DNA of 64,000 bases from the NCBI GenBank assembly GCA_963851245.1, contig CAWKOH010000002.1:496001-560000 (forward strand), read 5' to 3'. The notes beneath the pieces were generated by a model. The model did not search any database. It worked only from the letters and a program-made list of their open reading frames with translations, and had not been told where the DNA came from. The stretch's first letter is position 1. Each line of letters opens with the position of its first letter. The position numbers were made by a program, and so were the translations under genes. Of this stretch, positions 32,979-43,377 are shown piece after piece. This DNA is from CAWKOH01 sp963851245 (GTDB lineage Bacteria > Actinomycetota > Acidimicrobiia > Acidimicrobiales > Palsa-688).

Positions 32979-33593
32979 ATGCCATCGCTGATCCTCCCCT
33001 CGCCAACCGCCCAGGTGGGTGGCTCTGACCGAGCGGCCGACGTCTACCAGCAGCTCCTGAGGGAGCGGATTGTCTTTCTCGGTACCGAAGTCGACGACAC
33101 CAGCGCCAATCTGATATGCGCCCAGCTACTCCTCTTGGCCGCCGAGGATCCCCATCGAGACGTCAACCTGTACATCAACTCGCCAGGTGGCTCCGTGACG
33201 GCTGGCTTGGCCATCTACGACACCATGCAGTTCGTGCCCTGCGATGTGTCGACCGTGTGTATGGGCCTGGCTGCCTCCATGGGCCAGTTCCTGCTCTGCG
33301 CCGGGGCCAAGGGTAAGCGCTTCTCGTTGCCCCATTCACGCATCCTGATGCACCAACCCTCCGGCCAGGCCAGCGGCCAAGCGGCGGACATCGCCATCCA
33401 GGCCGAGCAGATCGTCTATCTGAAGCGGATGATGGCGGAACGGATCGCCTATCACACCGGGCAGCCGGTGGAGCGGATCGAGGCCGACTCGGATCGCGAC
33501 CGATGGTTCACGGCCCAGGAGGCCAAGGAGTACGGCTTCATCGATCAGGTGATCGAACGAGCCGCTGACGTGAGCGAGCCGGCGCCTGCTTGA
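32979..33593 (+). CDS. clpP: ATP-dependent Clp protease proteolytic subunit
   Basis: A protein of 204 residues from ATG 32979; upstream in-frame codons overlap non-family sequence. The catalytic triad is visible: Ser100 (GLAASMGQFLL), His125 (SRILMHQP) and Asp174 (SDRDRWF). YINSPGGSVTAGLAIYDT is the oxyanion-hole strand. It forms the 14-mer chamber that degrades substrates fed by ClpX or ClpC. No clpX, tig or second clpP is next to it, so it may be an extra copy. It is the first gene right of the island. Confidence 0.92.
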   Translation: MPSLILPSPTAQVGGSDRAADVYQQLLRERIVFLGTEVDDTSANLICAQLLLLAAEDPHRDVNLYINSPGGSVTAGLAIYDTMQFVPCDVSTVCMGLAASMGQFLLCAGAKGKRFSLPHSRILMHQPSGQASGQAADIAIQAEQIVYLKRMMAERIAYHTGQPVERIEADSDRDRWFTAQEAKEYGFIDQVIERAADVSEPAPA

Positions 33594-33646
33594 GCGGGTC
33601 CGCGCTCATCTAACGTCGGGCGACTCTTCGTAGCTAGGATTATCGC

Positions 33647-36532
33647 TTGACTTTGGAGGCGGAGAAGGGCGAAGCCTCGGCCCAAACGCCCGAAACGGAC
33701 CCGGCTTCGGAGAGGCGGTCATGGCGGGACTGGTACGTGCCGGCACTGGTGCTCGGCGCCGCCACCTTCTGCCTGGGTCCATCGCTCGTCGGTGTAAGGA
33801 CGCTCCTTTCGGTCGATCTGATCACCAGGTATTTGCCTTGGAGCGCCGGGGGCACCGATGTCACGGGCCACGAGATTTGCAGCACCGACACCATCGACGC
33901 CGCGATGCCGTCGATCGCCTACATCCGCAACCAGCTCTTCAGCGGGCACCTGGGGACCTGGCAGAGCCTGGTGTCCGGGGGCTCGCCGATGAGCTCGCTG
34001 CCGGATGCCGGTCTGCTCAACCCGCTGTCGCTGCCGTACTTCATAATGCCACTCAGCCTCGCTCCGGCCTTCGTGGTGGCCCTGACCTGGGTGGTCGCAA
34101 TAGGGGGTACGTATCTGTTCCTGCGCCGCTTCGCCGTGAGCCGCCCGGCTGCCACCCTCGCCGGTTTCATCTTTTCCACTTCCGGCTTCATGGTCGTGTG
34201 GACCAACTGGCCCCAGACCCGGGTGGCGGCGTTCATCCCTGCGCTCTTCTGGGCTCTGGAGAGGGTCATAACAAGAGTCAGACCGCTCGATGTCGTGCTG
34301 TTGGGGACCATGGTGGCCTCCATGCTCCTGGGCGGCTTCCCGGCCGTTACCGGCTGGACGCTGTACATGGCGGCGGCCTACCTGCTCGTGCGCGTTTGGG
34401 TCCTTTATCGACGGGAACTGCGTAAGGCCGGAGCAGTGGTGGCAATGGCGGCAGGAGGGGTAGTTCTCGGTGCCGGTCTCTCAGCGATACAGATGCTGCC
34501 CTTCCTCAAGTGGTACGAGGTCACGCCACTTGCCTACCGCACGGGAGAGGCGTCGTACGGGCTGCCGAATTCATCCCTTCTGACGCTGATCTCGCCCAAT
34601 GCCTATGGACTCTGCGTGGGCGGAAAGCCGGTGGGCGCCGGGGGCTCCTCCTTCGAGCTGGACACCTTCCTGGGGGCGGCGGCCGTAATCCTGGCGGTGG
34701 CGGGAGCGGCGTTCGGGCTTCGCAGCACCCGGTCTTCGAGTCGCGGCCTACGTGGCTTCTTCGTCGGCGCCGCTGGAGTGATCCTGCTACTCGGGTGGGC
34801 CAGTCCCACGGCCCGATCGCTTGTGTCCTCTTTTCCGGTCTTTGCCGGTAATTTCATCGGGCGGATCCGGTCCGTCCTTGGCTTCGCTCTGGCCGTGCTT
34901 GCGGCCATCGGCTTCGACTGGGTCATCACGGCTCGGGCTCGGCGAAACCGGGTGACCAGCGGGCTGGGTGATCCTCCCTCCCGACACACAGGGTGGCTCG
35001 ACCGTGCCCGCACGAGCGGCGGCTGGGACTGGTTGCGCCGGAGCTGGTCCTGGTTGGTGTGGATCGGCTGTGGCGTGGCCGGCTTACTCGTCGTTCGGGC
35101 CGCCAATCGAGCGGCCATAGCGGGGGGCTACCGCCACAGCCTGATCGAAACGTCGCGGATTCCGGCCCTGCTCGTGGTGGCGACCCTCGCGGTCGTGCTG
35201 ATACGGCGGATAGGTCCCGACCCGATGCGAACCCTGGCTTTCGTCCTGATTCCGATCCTGGTTGTTGCGCAGGGCGCGCAGTTCTTTCACACCGTACTTC
35301 CGGGTGACAACCCGGACAACTTCTACCCGACGACGCCGACCCACGCCTTCCTCGAGAACAACCTGGGCCACGATCGCTACGCCTCGGCCGACACGACGAT
35401 GTACCCGGCCACGTCTCTTTACTACGGTCTGCGAACTCCGACCGGGCACGCCTTCACCGAGCCGGCTTGGCGGGATCTGCTGGAGCGGATCGATCCCGGG
35501 GTGATGGCGAGCGCTACCTCCTCCGACTTCGGTTCATCGATGAACCAGAACACGATCGGGAATCAGCCCATCCTGGACGCCATGGGAGTCAAGTACTTCG
35601 TCCTGGCTCCCTCCGATCTGGCTGGTAACGCGGCGCCGGTCCCCGACGCATCCGGTTCGGTGAGCTCTACAGACGGGCCAGTCGAATGCTCTCTTCCAGG
35701 TCAACCGACGCGGGGCGTGACCGTTCGCCTCCAGCAGCCCCTGGTCGCCTCCGATCCCTCGAAAGGGGTCACGGTCTACGCCACGGTGCGAACCCCGACC
35801 GGGACCATCTCATCAGGTCGGTTCCTGGGTGCCGGAGCCTCCAATGGGATCCTCTCGATCGCGGTGGCAGGGGAGAATATCGGTAGCGGTTCCCCAATCT
35901 CGGTATCCCTGTCGGAGTCGGGTTCCAAGGGACCTCTCGTGCTTTCAGGTTCGCGACAGGTTGCCGCGTGCGCGCCCGTCACACCGAAATCCGACGGTCT
36001 GAAGCTGGTCTACGCCGATCCTGGGTCCATCGTCTACCAGCGGCTCGACGCCATGCCTCGCATCCGCTGGGCGTCGCGAGCCGTGGTCATTGAGTCGAGT
36101 CCCGCCCAGGTGTCCGCGTTGGCCTCGGGTCTGCCCTCGGACGAGGTGGTGCTCGGTGGACCCGGACCGCTGGGATCAGGACTGGGTGCGGACGTATCCG
36201 TCACTCAGGACTCAGGAGATCGTATAGCCGCCGAGGTAGCCGCTTCGGGTTCCGGATACCTGGTGGTGGCGGACGCCATGCAGCTTCCGGGCTGGAAGGT
36301 GACGGTCGACGGGAAGGCAGCGAAGTTGGTTCCCGCCGACCACGCCATGGTGGCCGTCTACTTGCCCCCCGGCCGGCACCGGATCGACATGGGGTACTCG
36401 GCGCCCGGGCTGACCGCCGGCTTTGCCATCAGTTGCCTGGCAGTTGTGATTTCGGTCACTATCATAGCTTGGGATGTGTGGTGGAGACCCAGGCGCCGGC
36501 GCCGGACCTCCGGTTATAGGGCGGCGCATTGA
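33647..36532 (+). CDS. YfhO-family multipass membrane protein
   Basis: A protein of 961 residues. About a dozen membrane segments fill residues 35-560, with GT-C-like features: TLLSVDLITRYLPW and an early SGGSPMSSLPDAGLLNPLSL loop. A large outside domain (about 560-905) ends LQLPGWKVTVDGK-like (written AMQLPGWKVTVDGKAAKLV), and a last membrane segment closes at about 925. YfhO proteins are putative glycosyltransferases that decorate lipoteichoic acid or other surface glycans with lipid-linked sugars. Start is TTG 33647 (GTG/ATG lacking). It heads the polysaccharide region. Confidence 0.82.
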   Translation: MTLEAEKGEASAQTPETDPASERRSWRDWYVPALVLGAATFCLGPSLVGVRTLLSVDLITRYLPWSAGGTDVTGHEICSTDTIDAAMPSIAYIRNQLFSGHLGTWQSLVSGGSPMSSLPDAGLLNPLSLPYFIMPLSLAPAFVVALTWVVAIGGTYLFLRRFAVSRPAATLAGFIFSTSGFMVVWTNWPQTRVAAFIPALFWALERVITRVRPLDVVLLGTMVASMLLGGFPAVTGWTLYMAAAYLLVRVWVLYRRELRKAGAVVAMAAGGVVLGAGLSAIQMLPFLKWYEVTPLAYRTGEASYGLPNSSLLTLISPNAYGLCVGGKPVGAGGSSFELDTFLGAAAVILAVAGAAFGLRSTRSSSRGLRGFFVGAAGVILLLGWASPTARSLVSSFPVFAGNFIGRIRSVLGFALAVLAAIGFDWVITARARRNRVTSGLGDPPSRHTGWLDRARTSGGWDWLRRSWSWLVWIGCGVAGLLVVRAANRAAIAGGYRHSLIETSRIPALLVVATLAVVLIRRIGPDPMRTLAFVLIPILVVAQGAQFFHTVLPGDNPDNFYPTTPTHAFLENNLGHDRYASADTTMYPATSLYYGLRTPTGHAFTEPAWRDLLERIDPGVMASATSSDFGSSMNQNTIGNQPILDAMGVKYFVLAPSDLAGNAAPVPDASGSVSSTDGPVECSLPGQPTRGVTVRLQQPLVASDPSKGVTVYATVRTPTGTISSGRFLGAGASNGILSIAVAGENIGSGSPISVSLSESGSKGPLVLSGSRQVAACAPVTPKSDGLKLVYADPGSIVYQRLDAMPRIRWASRAVVIESSPAQVSALASGLPSDEVVLGGPGPLGSGLGADVSVTQDSGDRIAAEVAASGSGYLVVADAMQLPGWKVTVDGKAAKLVPADHAMVAVYLPPGRHRIDMGYSAPGLTAGFAISCLAVVISVTIIAWDVWWRPRRRRRTSGYRAAH

Positions 36533-36600
36533 CCGCAGGGTTCACAGGATGACCGCTAAAATGCGGTCGATGGCTGAGCCGAGGGTTTTTCGCGTGCCCC

Positions 36601-37452
36601 GTGAGCACGGGACGGTTAGCCCCTCAGTCGGCGCCGATTGAATCGCCTTCCGTGACCAGCCTTTCCGAGTTCCGGTCGTCGCGGGAGTTGTTCTACAACT
36701 TGACGCTTCGCGAGCTTCGTTCGAAATACAAGCGCTCGGTTCTCGGATGGGCGTGGTCCATGGTCAATCCGCTGGCGAACATGGTCGTGTACACCCTGGT
36801 CTTCAAGTACTTCCTGAAGATTAGAACCCCCGTCGGGCACCCCAGCGGACTTGAGATCTACTCGCTATATCTTCTGTGCGGGCTGTTGCCATGGAACTTC
36901 TTCATGGGGAGCGTCACCGGATCCGTGTCGACTCTGGTGGGCAATGGTCCTCTCATCAAGAAGAGCTATTTCCCACGACAGTTGTTGCCGGCTGCAACCG
37001 TTGCTTCCACACTTGTCTCCCACCTCATAGAGATGAGCCTGCTCCTTGTGGTGCTTGTCGGCTTCGGTAATTGGCGAGCTCTGATCTTCACCCCTGTCAC
37101 TCTGGTGATCATCGCCATTACCGCGGTGTTCGCGCTCGGGATGGGTATGACCATGAGTGCCCTGAACGTCTACTTCCGGGACGTGGAGCACTTCATGGGT
37201 CTCTTGTTTCTCGTGTGGATGTATCTGACTCCGATCATCTATCCCATCACCGTGATCCCTCATAAGTATCAGGAGATCCTGAAGCTGAATCCAATGACCG
37301 ACATGGCCCAGAGCTTCCGGGCTGTCCTTTACGACGGAACCTGGCCGGGCGCATTCGAGCTGGGCTATTTCACATTGTGGGCGATCGGGTTCCTCGTCGT
37401 CGGTGTTCTGGTTTTCAATCGGCTCGAGCCCCGCTTCGCCGAGGAGCTCTGA
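36601..37452 (+). CDS. Polysaccharide ABC exporter permease (Wzm/TagG type)
   Basis: A protein of 283 residues with six membrane segments of the ABC-2 type. LFYNLTLRELRSKYKRSVLG near residue 32 is the interfacial N-terminal helix of O-antigen/teichoic acid exporters; LGWAWSMVNPLANMVVY and VEHFMGLLFLVWMYLTPIIY (with IYPITVIP after) are conserved. With the ATPase encoded next it would move a finished lipid-linked glycan outward. GTG start; its TGA overlaps the ATPase ATG. Confidence 0.88.
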   Translation: MSTGRLAPQSAPIESPSVTSLSEFRSSRELFYNLTLRELRSKYKRSVLGWAWSMVNPLANMVVYTLVFKYFLKIRTPVGHPSGLEIYSLYLLCGLLPWNFFMGSVTGSVSTLVGNGPLIKKSYFPRQLLPAATVASTLVSHLIEMSLLLVVLVGFGNWRALIFTPVTLVIIAITAVFALGMGMTMSALNVYFRDVEHFMGLLFLVWMYLTPIIYPITVIPHKYQEILKLNPMTDMAQSFRAVLYDGTWPGAFELGYFTLWAIGFLVVGVLVFNRLEPRFAEEL

Positions 37453-38660
37453 TGGAGGCGCCGGTCGTCGTCGAGGCCGCGAACGTGTCCAAGAAGTTCC
37501 GCCTGGTCAAGGAGCGCAACAACTCGCTCAAGGCCACTATCATGCGGGGCCGCCGTGTCGTAGCCGAGGACTTCTGGGCATTGAGGGACGTGTCCTTCGG
37601 TGTCCGCCAGGGCGAGACCTTCGGCCTGATCGGAGAAAACGGATCAGGCAAGAGCACCATGCTCAAGTGCCTGACCAAGATCCTGAGGCCTGACCACGGA
37701 ACCGTGAGGGTCGACGGGAAGGTTTCGGCGCTGCTCGAGCTCGGAGCCGGGTTCCACCCTGAGCTCTCGGGCCGGGAGAACGTGTTTCTCAACGGGGCGA
37801 TACTGGGATTATCACAGAAGGAGCTGAAGAGCCGGTTCGATGAAATCGTGGACTTCGCCGGCATTGAAGACTTCATCGATGAGCCGGTCAAGAACTATTC
37901 ATCCGGGATGTATGTACGCCTCGGGTTCTCCGTTGCCATCAACGTGGATCCGGACGTGCTCTTCGTGGACGAAGTCCTGGCGGTCGGCGACGAAGCGTTT
38001 CAGCGCAAATGCCAGGAGAAGTTCACGGAGCTTGGTCACGCCGGTAAGACCGTAATCTTGGTTAGCCACGGGATGTCGGGGGTGCAGTTGCTGTGCGACC
38101 GCGTCGCGTGGTTCAGCCACGGGAAGCTAATGAAGGTCGGACCGGCCCGGAAGGTCATCGAGGCCTATACAGAGACGGTCCAGGTCGACCGGCGGACCGA
38201 TGAGCAAGGCCATGAGCGATGGGGTACCGGCGAGGGCAGGATCGTCAAGGTGGAGCTGGGAAGCCAGAACGGATCCGCGCCCGAACGACTGCACTGTGGA
38301 TCACCTGCCCGGATCAGGATCCACTACGAGATGGAACAACCGATCGAAAAGCCAGTCTTCGCCTTGTCCGTACGAACGCTCAACGGGTGGGAGGTGAGCG
38401 GTCCGACGAGCCGGGACGTCGACTGCGTGCCCGACAAGCTGGAGGGCAAGGGATATGTGGACATCGATTTCGACACCCTCCGCCTGTTGCCCGGAACCTA
38501 CGACCTTACCGTATCCCTCTATGACTACGGGCTCGTCCACGCCTACGATGTGCGCAAGGAAGTCATGAGATTCGATGTCGGGCGCGGCCCACTTCGCGAG
38601 CGGGTGGGTGTCTTTGCCCTGGACGGGCGGTGGAAGGTGGTCCCGGATGGGGACGCTTAG
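37452..38660 (+). CDS. Polysaccharide ABC exporter ATPase with C-terminal glycan-binding domain (Wzt type)
   Basis: A protein of 402 residues. Walker A is GENGSGKST (about 61-69), the signature is the Wzt/TagH variant YSSGMYVRLGFS, and Walker B is VLFVDEVLAVGD. Residues about 245-400 form an extra beta-sandwich domain (RIRIHYEMEQPIEKPVFALS; LLPGTYDLTVSLYDYG), which in Wzt recognises the capped end of the O-polysaccharide. Its presence suggests export of a defined, end-marked glycan. ATG 37452 overlaps the permease stop. Confidence 0.9.
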   Translation: MEAPVVVEAANVSKKFRLVKERNNSLKATIMRGRRVVAEDFWALRDVSFGVRQGETFGLIGENGSGKSTMLKCLTKILRPDHGTVRVDGKVSALLELGAGFHPELSGRENVFLNGAILGLSQKELKSRFDEIVDFAGIEDFIDEPVKNYSSGMYVRLGFSVAINVDPDVLFVDEVLAVGDEAFQRKCQEKFTELGHAGKTVILVSHGMSGVQLLCDRVAWFSHGKLMKVGPARKVIEAYTETVQVDRRTDEQGHERWGTGEGRIVKVELGSQNGSAPERLHCGSPARIRIHYEMEQPIEKPVFALSVRTLNGWEVSGPTSRDVDCVPDKLEGKGYVDIDFDTLRLLPGTYDLTVSLYDYGLVHAYDVRKEVMRFDVGRGPLRERVGVFALDGRWKVVPDGDA

Positions 38661-38708
38661 ACTTTACGTGACAACCCGCCTCCGTCGAGCGGCCGGGATC
38701 GGAGGGCG

Positions 38709-40049
38709 ATGAACTACGAAACCAGCGTTGACAGTGGCTCTGAGAGCTCCCTGTACCGTGACCATACAGATCGATTCGATGTTGATGATGCCCGGCCAGG
38801 GGAGGCCGAGGGCGCAGTTGACTCAGATGCCCACCGCCGGGAATTGAACGACTTGCGCGGCCAACTGGCTGAGATTGCCCGTCACCTCGAGTGTGTGGAG
38901 CCCCAGCCAGTCGTAGGCGTTGTGTATCGCGAGTCCGGTCCGGCGCCGTTGGAACAGCTGAACATAGCTGTTGTACTTGCAGAGCTACGCCGGCGGCTGA
39001 CTGGCATCCGGGTGGTGGCATGCGCGGCGACGGGTGACCCGATGACCCTCTTTGATGGAGAGGTTGTTTATCCACTGCTAGCCGCTGAAGGCAGGGAGCT
39101 GATCGCGCTCGACTGCTTAGTCTCGTCTGAGCTCGGTTATGAGGAGGCCGCTCACCTCTCGGACCGGTTCGGGGTGCCGGCTCACTATCTTGGATCCGGC
39201 TCGAACGGCGGATCGTACGACTCTTTGGCGCTCATCGACCGGGTGCTCGACCGGGCGTTTATCGCGCAGCGCGGTCACTATCTGCGCATCGTCGGAACGG
39301 TGCCAGGGGAGGCTCAGTACCTGCTGGCCTCCTTCGATGCCCAGAACCGTTCTGCCACTGAGGTGGCAGCCACGGCCCGGACCACGGATCTGGCACCCGT
39401 CGTACTGGCGGACGAGGTCGCACCGACCGACCTGGTAGCCATGGTCGGAGCGGCCGACCTGGTCGTTACGGATCGTCCGGCGGTCGCCGCCCTCTCATCT
39501 GGTCTGCTCCAGCCTGTCATTCTCGTTGCCGAGGACGACAGGAAGCGCAAATGGGCCGAGGAGGCTGGAGTTATGAGCGGTACCCCCTCCGATCTCGTGG
39601 CGCTCGCAAGCGAGGTGTTCGTGGGCCAGGCCTCCTCGGATCGAGATTCCCTGGTCCGGAGCGTCGATCTCTCGTTGGATGCTCTGGCCGCATCCATTCT
39701 GACCGCGCTTGGCGGGCCCATCATGCGGACTGCGGGAGACCGCCTCACCGACCTGGTTGCGCGAGTGCAAATCCTGGAATCGGTCAACGAAGGATTGCGT
39801 AGAACCATGGTCCGGGACCGCAGGACGCTGTACGACCGGATCGCCGCGCTCGATGCTGCCAGCGTGGCCGCTGCATCGGTTCCCGCCTCACGCAGCCGCC
39901 TTCAGATACATCCGCGCACGGCGGCCGAGGCAGAGATCCATATCGCCCAGCTCAAGGACGAGATCGGGCGGGTCTACTCAACTCGGCTTTTCCGGTACTC
40001 GAAGCCGGTGCGAAGGTTCTACGGGCGGGTGCGGTCGTTCGTCCGATGA
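38709..40049 (+). CDS. Uncharacterised polysaccharide-locus protein
   Basis: A protein of 446 residues that I do not recognise with confidence. The acidic N-terminus (about 1-60) leads to a Rossmann-like part: LNIAVVLAELRRRLTGIRVV, then AADLVVTDRPAVAALSSGLL and QPVILVAEDDRKRKW. The DLVV-D-R-x-A-x-x-A-L pattern and following strand recall the C-terminal half of polysaccharide pyruvyltransferase-like GT-B proteins. The C-terminal third is a coiled coil ending in a basic tail (YSKPVRRFYGRVRSF), a tail also common on glycan-modifying enzymes. Its stop overlaps the next ATG (ATGA), so it acts with the large glycosyltransferase. Confidence 0.5.
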   Translation: MNYETSVDSGSESSLYRDHTDRFDVDDARPGEAEGAVDSDAHRRELNDLRGQLAEIARHLECVEPQPVVGVVYRESGPAPLEQLNIAVVLAELRRRLTGIRVVACAATGDPMTLFDGEVVYPLLAAEGRELIALDCLVSSELGYEEAAHLSDRFGVPAHYLGSGSNGGSYDSLALIDRVLDRAFIAQRGHYLRIVGTVPGEAQYLLASFDAQNRSATEVAATARTTDLAPVVLADEVAPTDLVAMVGAADLVVTDRPAVAALSSGLLQPVILVAEDDRKRKWAEEAGVMSGTPSDLVALASEVFVGQASSDRDSLVRSVDLSLDALAASILTALGGPIMRTAGDRLTDLVARVQILESVNEGLRRTMVRDRRTLYDRIAALDAASVAAASVPASRSRLQIHPRTAAEAEIHIAQLKDEIGRVYSTRLFRYSKPVRRFYGRVRSFVR

Positions 40050-43000
40050 CCCAACCGATAGGTGTCCTCCGTCAGGGGTGGCCCTACGGGGCGGCCGTGA
40101 TCTCCGCGGCTACAAGCGATCCCTCCGGTTGGCTGATCCTTGGGGAATTGGACGCCAATCCTGGTGAAGCCCCCGAGCCCGAACAGCGGTTGTCCGATCT
40201 GCTTCTAGGTCCACTCGGAATCGATGCCGTGGTGCCTGCGACCGGCCCCCCGAGGGATCGCGCCGCCCAATCTGTGAGGGACGTAAGAGTCGCATCGTCC
40301 GAAATTCTTGCGGTGCGTGCCTCCATAGTGGCTGCTACTTCAATCGACCCTGACTGCGATGAGCCGGCGGTGGTTGTCGCGGCGGTGCTTGCCCATCTGA
40401 ACCGGTTCGGCGGGCGGGTGGTGTGCGTTCCTGACTGGACCGCCGGAACCTATCGGGTCGACGTCGAGCGTGCGGATCCTGATCCGTTCCGCATCCTCCT
40501 GGTTACCGGCGCGCTGGAATTGCGGTCGGTCAATCACGAGCGCCAGGCGGTGTGGGACCTCATCGAATCCCTGAGCGAACTCCCTCCCGCCGCCCAGGTC
40601 ACCGTGGTGTCAGCCGAGCGAGCTGTCAATACCGGGTGCGCCATCTCCCTGCGGAGCCGAGGGATCGAGGTCTATGAGGGCCCGATCGATTGGTGGGAAT
40701 GGTTCAACGACCGTGCCGGCTTCTTCTCGCTCATCGTCCTCACATCGACCGGATTGCACAGCAGCGCACGCAAATGGGCCGACGAGACGCAGCCGGGGGC
40801 CATGAAGGTTTTCTTCTGGACCGGACTTCCGTTGAGCGAGGTCAGGGCGCTCGGTCCGATAACCAGGACGGATGACGAGTCCGGCCTCGAACTGGTGGGA
40901 TCTGCGACTGCGGGAATGATCTCGGCCCTCGGCAGGTGGTCCGATGCCGTCTGGTACGAGTCTCCGGCTGACGCCAACGATCTGTCGTCCTTGGTTCCCG
41001 ACAAGCCCCTCTTCTGTATCCCCCCGGCCCTCTCACCGTCCTCCGAGGCGGGCGCCGAGGCACCACGGTCGGGCGTCGCGGTAGTCGCTGTCGAAGGCTA
41101 CGACGTCCTCGCCGGCGACGAGGACAGTGCGATGCGGGTCTTGGAGGTTCTCCTGCCACAGATCAGATGGCGGGACCCCGAGATACATTGCACGGTTGTG
41201 TCCGACCGGCCGACACCTGCGCTCGAAGCCGCCGCCCGGATCGCAGGTGCCACGATCGTCCCCTCTACAGAACTCCAACGCGTGATCACTTCGTCTCGTA
41301 TCCTGGTGGCCGCACACGAGTATGGGACGGGCCAACCGGCCGCCCTCCGCCAGGCCCTGGAGGCCGGAACTCCCATCGTCGCCACTCCTCACGCCGCCGG
41401 GAATCTGGACCTCGGCGGATTTCGCCATCTTGCCGTGTGCGAGTCAGACCCCGACCTGGTTGCTCGCTGCTGTCGAATGCTCATGAGCGAGGATTCCAGA
41501 GCCGCCTACTACGTTGGCGCGGGCCACCTGCTGGCCGAGCGGTACCGACCGGAAGCCCGTTCAGCTGCTCTAACCGGCGCTCTGGCCTACGCCGGACTAG
41601 ACGCAGGGCGACCGGAAGACCGATGGCCCTCAGAGGAGCTCTCCCACCGCAAACGCTCCCTGCACCACCCGATGCGCATGAGTCTACGGCCGAGCGGAAC
41701 GCCGGACTCCCCTCGGTGGCGAGGGTGGGAACCCACTACGGAACGTGAGCGCTATCAACTCTGGATCGAGCGCTTTGGGCCGACGCCCGAAGTCCTCCGG
41801 TCGATCCGATTGGAAATAGAGAACCTTGAGCACCGGCCCAGGATCTCCGTCCTTATGCCGGTGTACAACACCGATCGCAGTTTGCTGCTGGAAGCGATCG
41901 ACTCGGTGCGGGCGCAGATCTACCGCAACTGGCAGTTGTGCATCGCCGACGATGGATCGGATCGAGCCGAGACACGTGAGGTGCTGGCGTCTCTCGCTGG
42001 AGATCCCGCCATCGCGGTGGTCGAGCTGGCCGGCTCGAGTGGGATATCAGCTGCGACGAATGCCGCGCTCGGGGGCCGCAGACGGTGACTATGTCACCTT
42101 CCTCGATCACGACGACCTGCTGAAGCCGCACGCACTGGCGCAGGTCGCCCGCTGGCTCCATGCCGATCCCACCCTCGATCTCATTTACAGCGACGAGGAC
42201 AAGGTCGGAGAGGATGGGGAGCTATACGACCCTCATCCCAAACCGGACTATTCCCCCGACCAGCTCATGAACCACAACTACATGAGCCACCTGACCGTGC
42301 TACGCAGGTCTTTGCTCGAGGATCTGGGCGGCCTGCGTTCTGAGTACGACGGCAGTCAGGACCACGACCTTATGTTGCGAGTCGCCGAGCTGACAGACCG
42401 GGTGGCCCACATTCCCGAGCCGTTATATACCTGGCGAGCCGTGGCCGGCTCAGCGGCCGCCGTTGTGGACGCCAAGCCCTACGCGCTTGAAGCGTCGCGC
42501 CGTGCAATCGGCGACGCTATCGGTCGGCGCGGATACGACGGCAGAGTGGACACCACGAAGTTGCCGGGTTGCTACCGGGCCCGGTACGACTTGCCCGGTC
42601 AGCCACGGGTATCGATCATCATTCCCACCAAGGACCGAGGGGACATGCTCAGGAGGTGTATAGAGGGAGTACTCGAGCTATCCACCTACCGGAACTTCGA
42701 AATCCTGGTCATCGACAATCAAAGTACCGACCCAGCGACCCTCGGGTACCTGGCCAAGGGGCCACTGCGGGTGATCCGCTATCCGCATCGGTTCAACTAC
42801 GCCCGCATGATGAACTTCGCGGCACGCTCGGTGGACTGCGACGCCTTGCTCTTCCTGAACAATGACACCAAGGTGATCAGCCGCGAGTGGATCGAAGCGC
42901 TGCTCGAACACGCCATGCGCCCGGAGGTGGGCGCCGTCGGCGGGCGGCTCTACTTCCCGAACGGCCTGCCGCAGCACGAGGGCATCATGGTGGGCGCCTG

Positions 43001-43373
43001 GGGTGGGTGGGCCGGCAACATCGACTTCAACGGGTTCTGGAACCGGGGCGACTTGATACGGAACGCAAGTGCCGTCACGGGAGCCTGCACCATGATCCGA
43101 CCTTCGGTCTACTGGCGGGTCGGCGGCAACGACGAGCGCCTGAGAGTCGCCTACAACGACGTCGACCTGTGCCTGCGCATCCGCCAGGCTGGCTATGAAG
43201 TTGTCTATACGCCCTACGCGGAGCTCTACCACTACGAAAGCGCCAGTCGGAGTGGCTACGAGCACCCCATGGACGGCCCCCTTTTCGGGGCCCGTTGGCT
43301 TCCACGGGCCACGATCGACCCTTACTACAGCCCGATGTTGAGTGAAACTCAGCCGTTCGCGATAAAGATCTGA
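40046..43373 (+). pseudogene. Multidomain glycosyltransferase split by a one-base frameshift in a G run
   Basis: Frame 1 (40046-42088) has a GT-B/GT4-like module (VAVVAVEGYDVLAGDEDSAM; PAALRQALEAGTPIVATPHA) and then the start of a GT2 module (RPRISVLMPVYNTDRSLLLE, ADDGSD). Removing one G from GGGGG at 42071-42075 joins it to frame 2: AADGDYVTFLDHDDLLKPHA, a second GT2 domain (PRVSIIIPTKDRGDMLRRCI; LLFLNNDTKVISREW) and the end FAIKI at 43373. The whole would be about 1108 residues, an O-antigen-type polymer synthase. Everything around the shift is conserved, so recent mutation, slippage switching or a sequencing error are all possible. Confidence 0.85.
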
Positions 43374-43377
43374 GACG

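Noticed and set aside
33592..33609. Hairpin TGAGCG-loop-CGCTCA after clpP
   Set aside because: Six-base stem without a T run; too weak to call a terminator.
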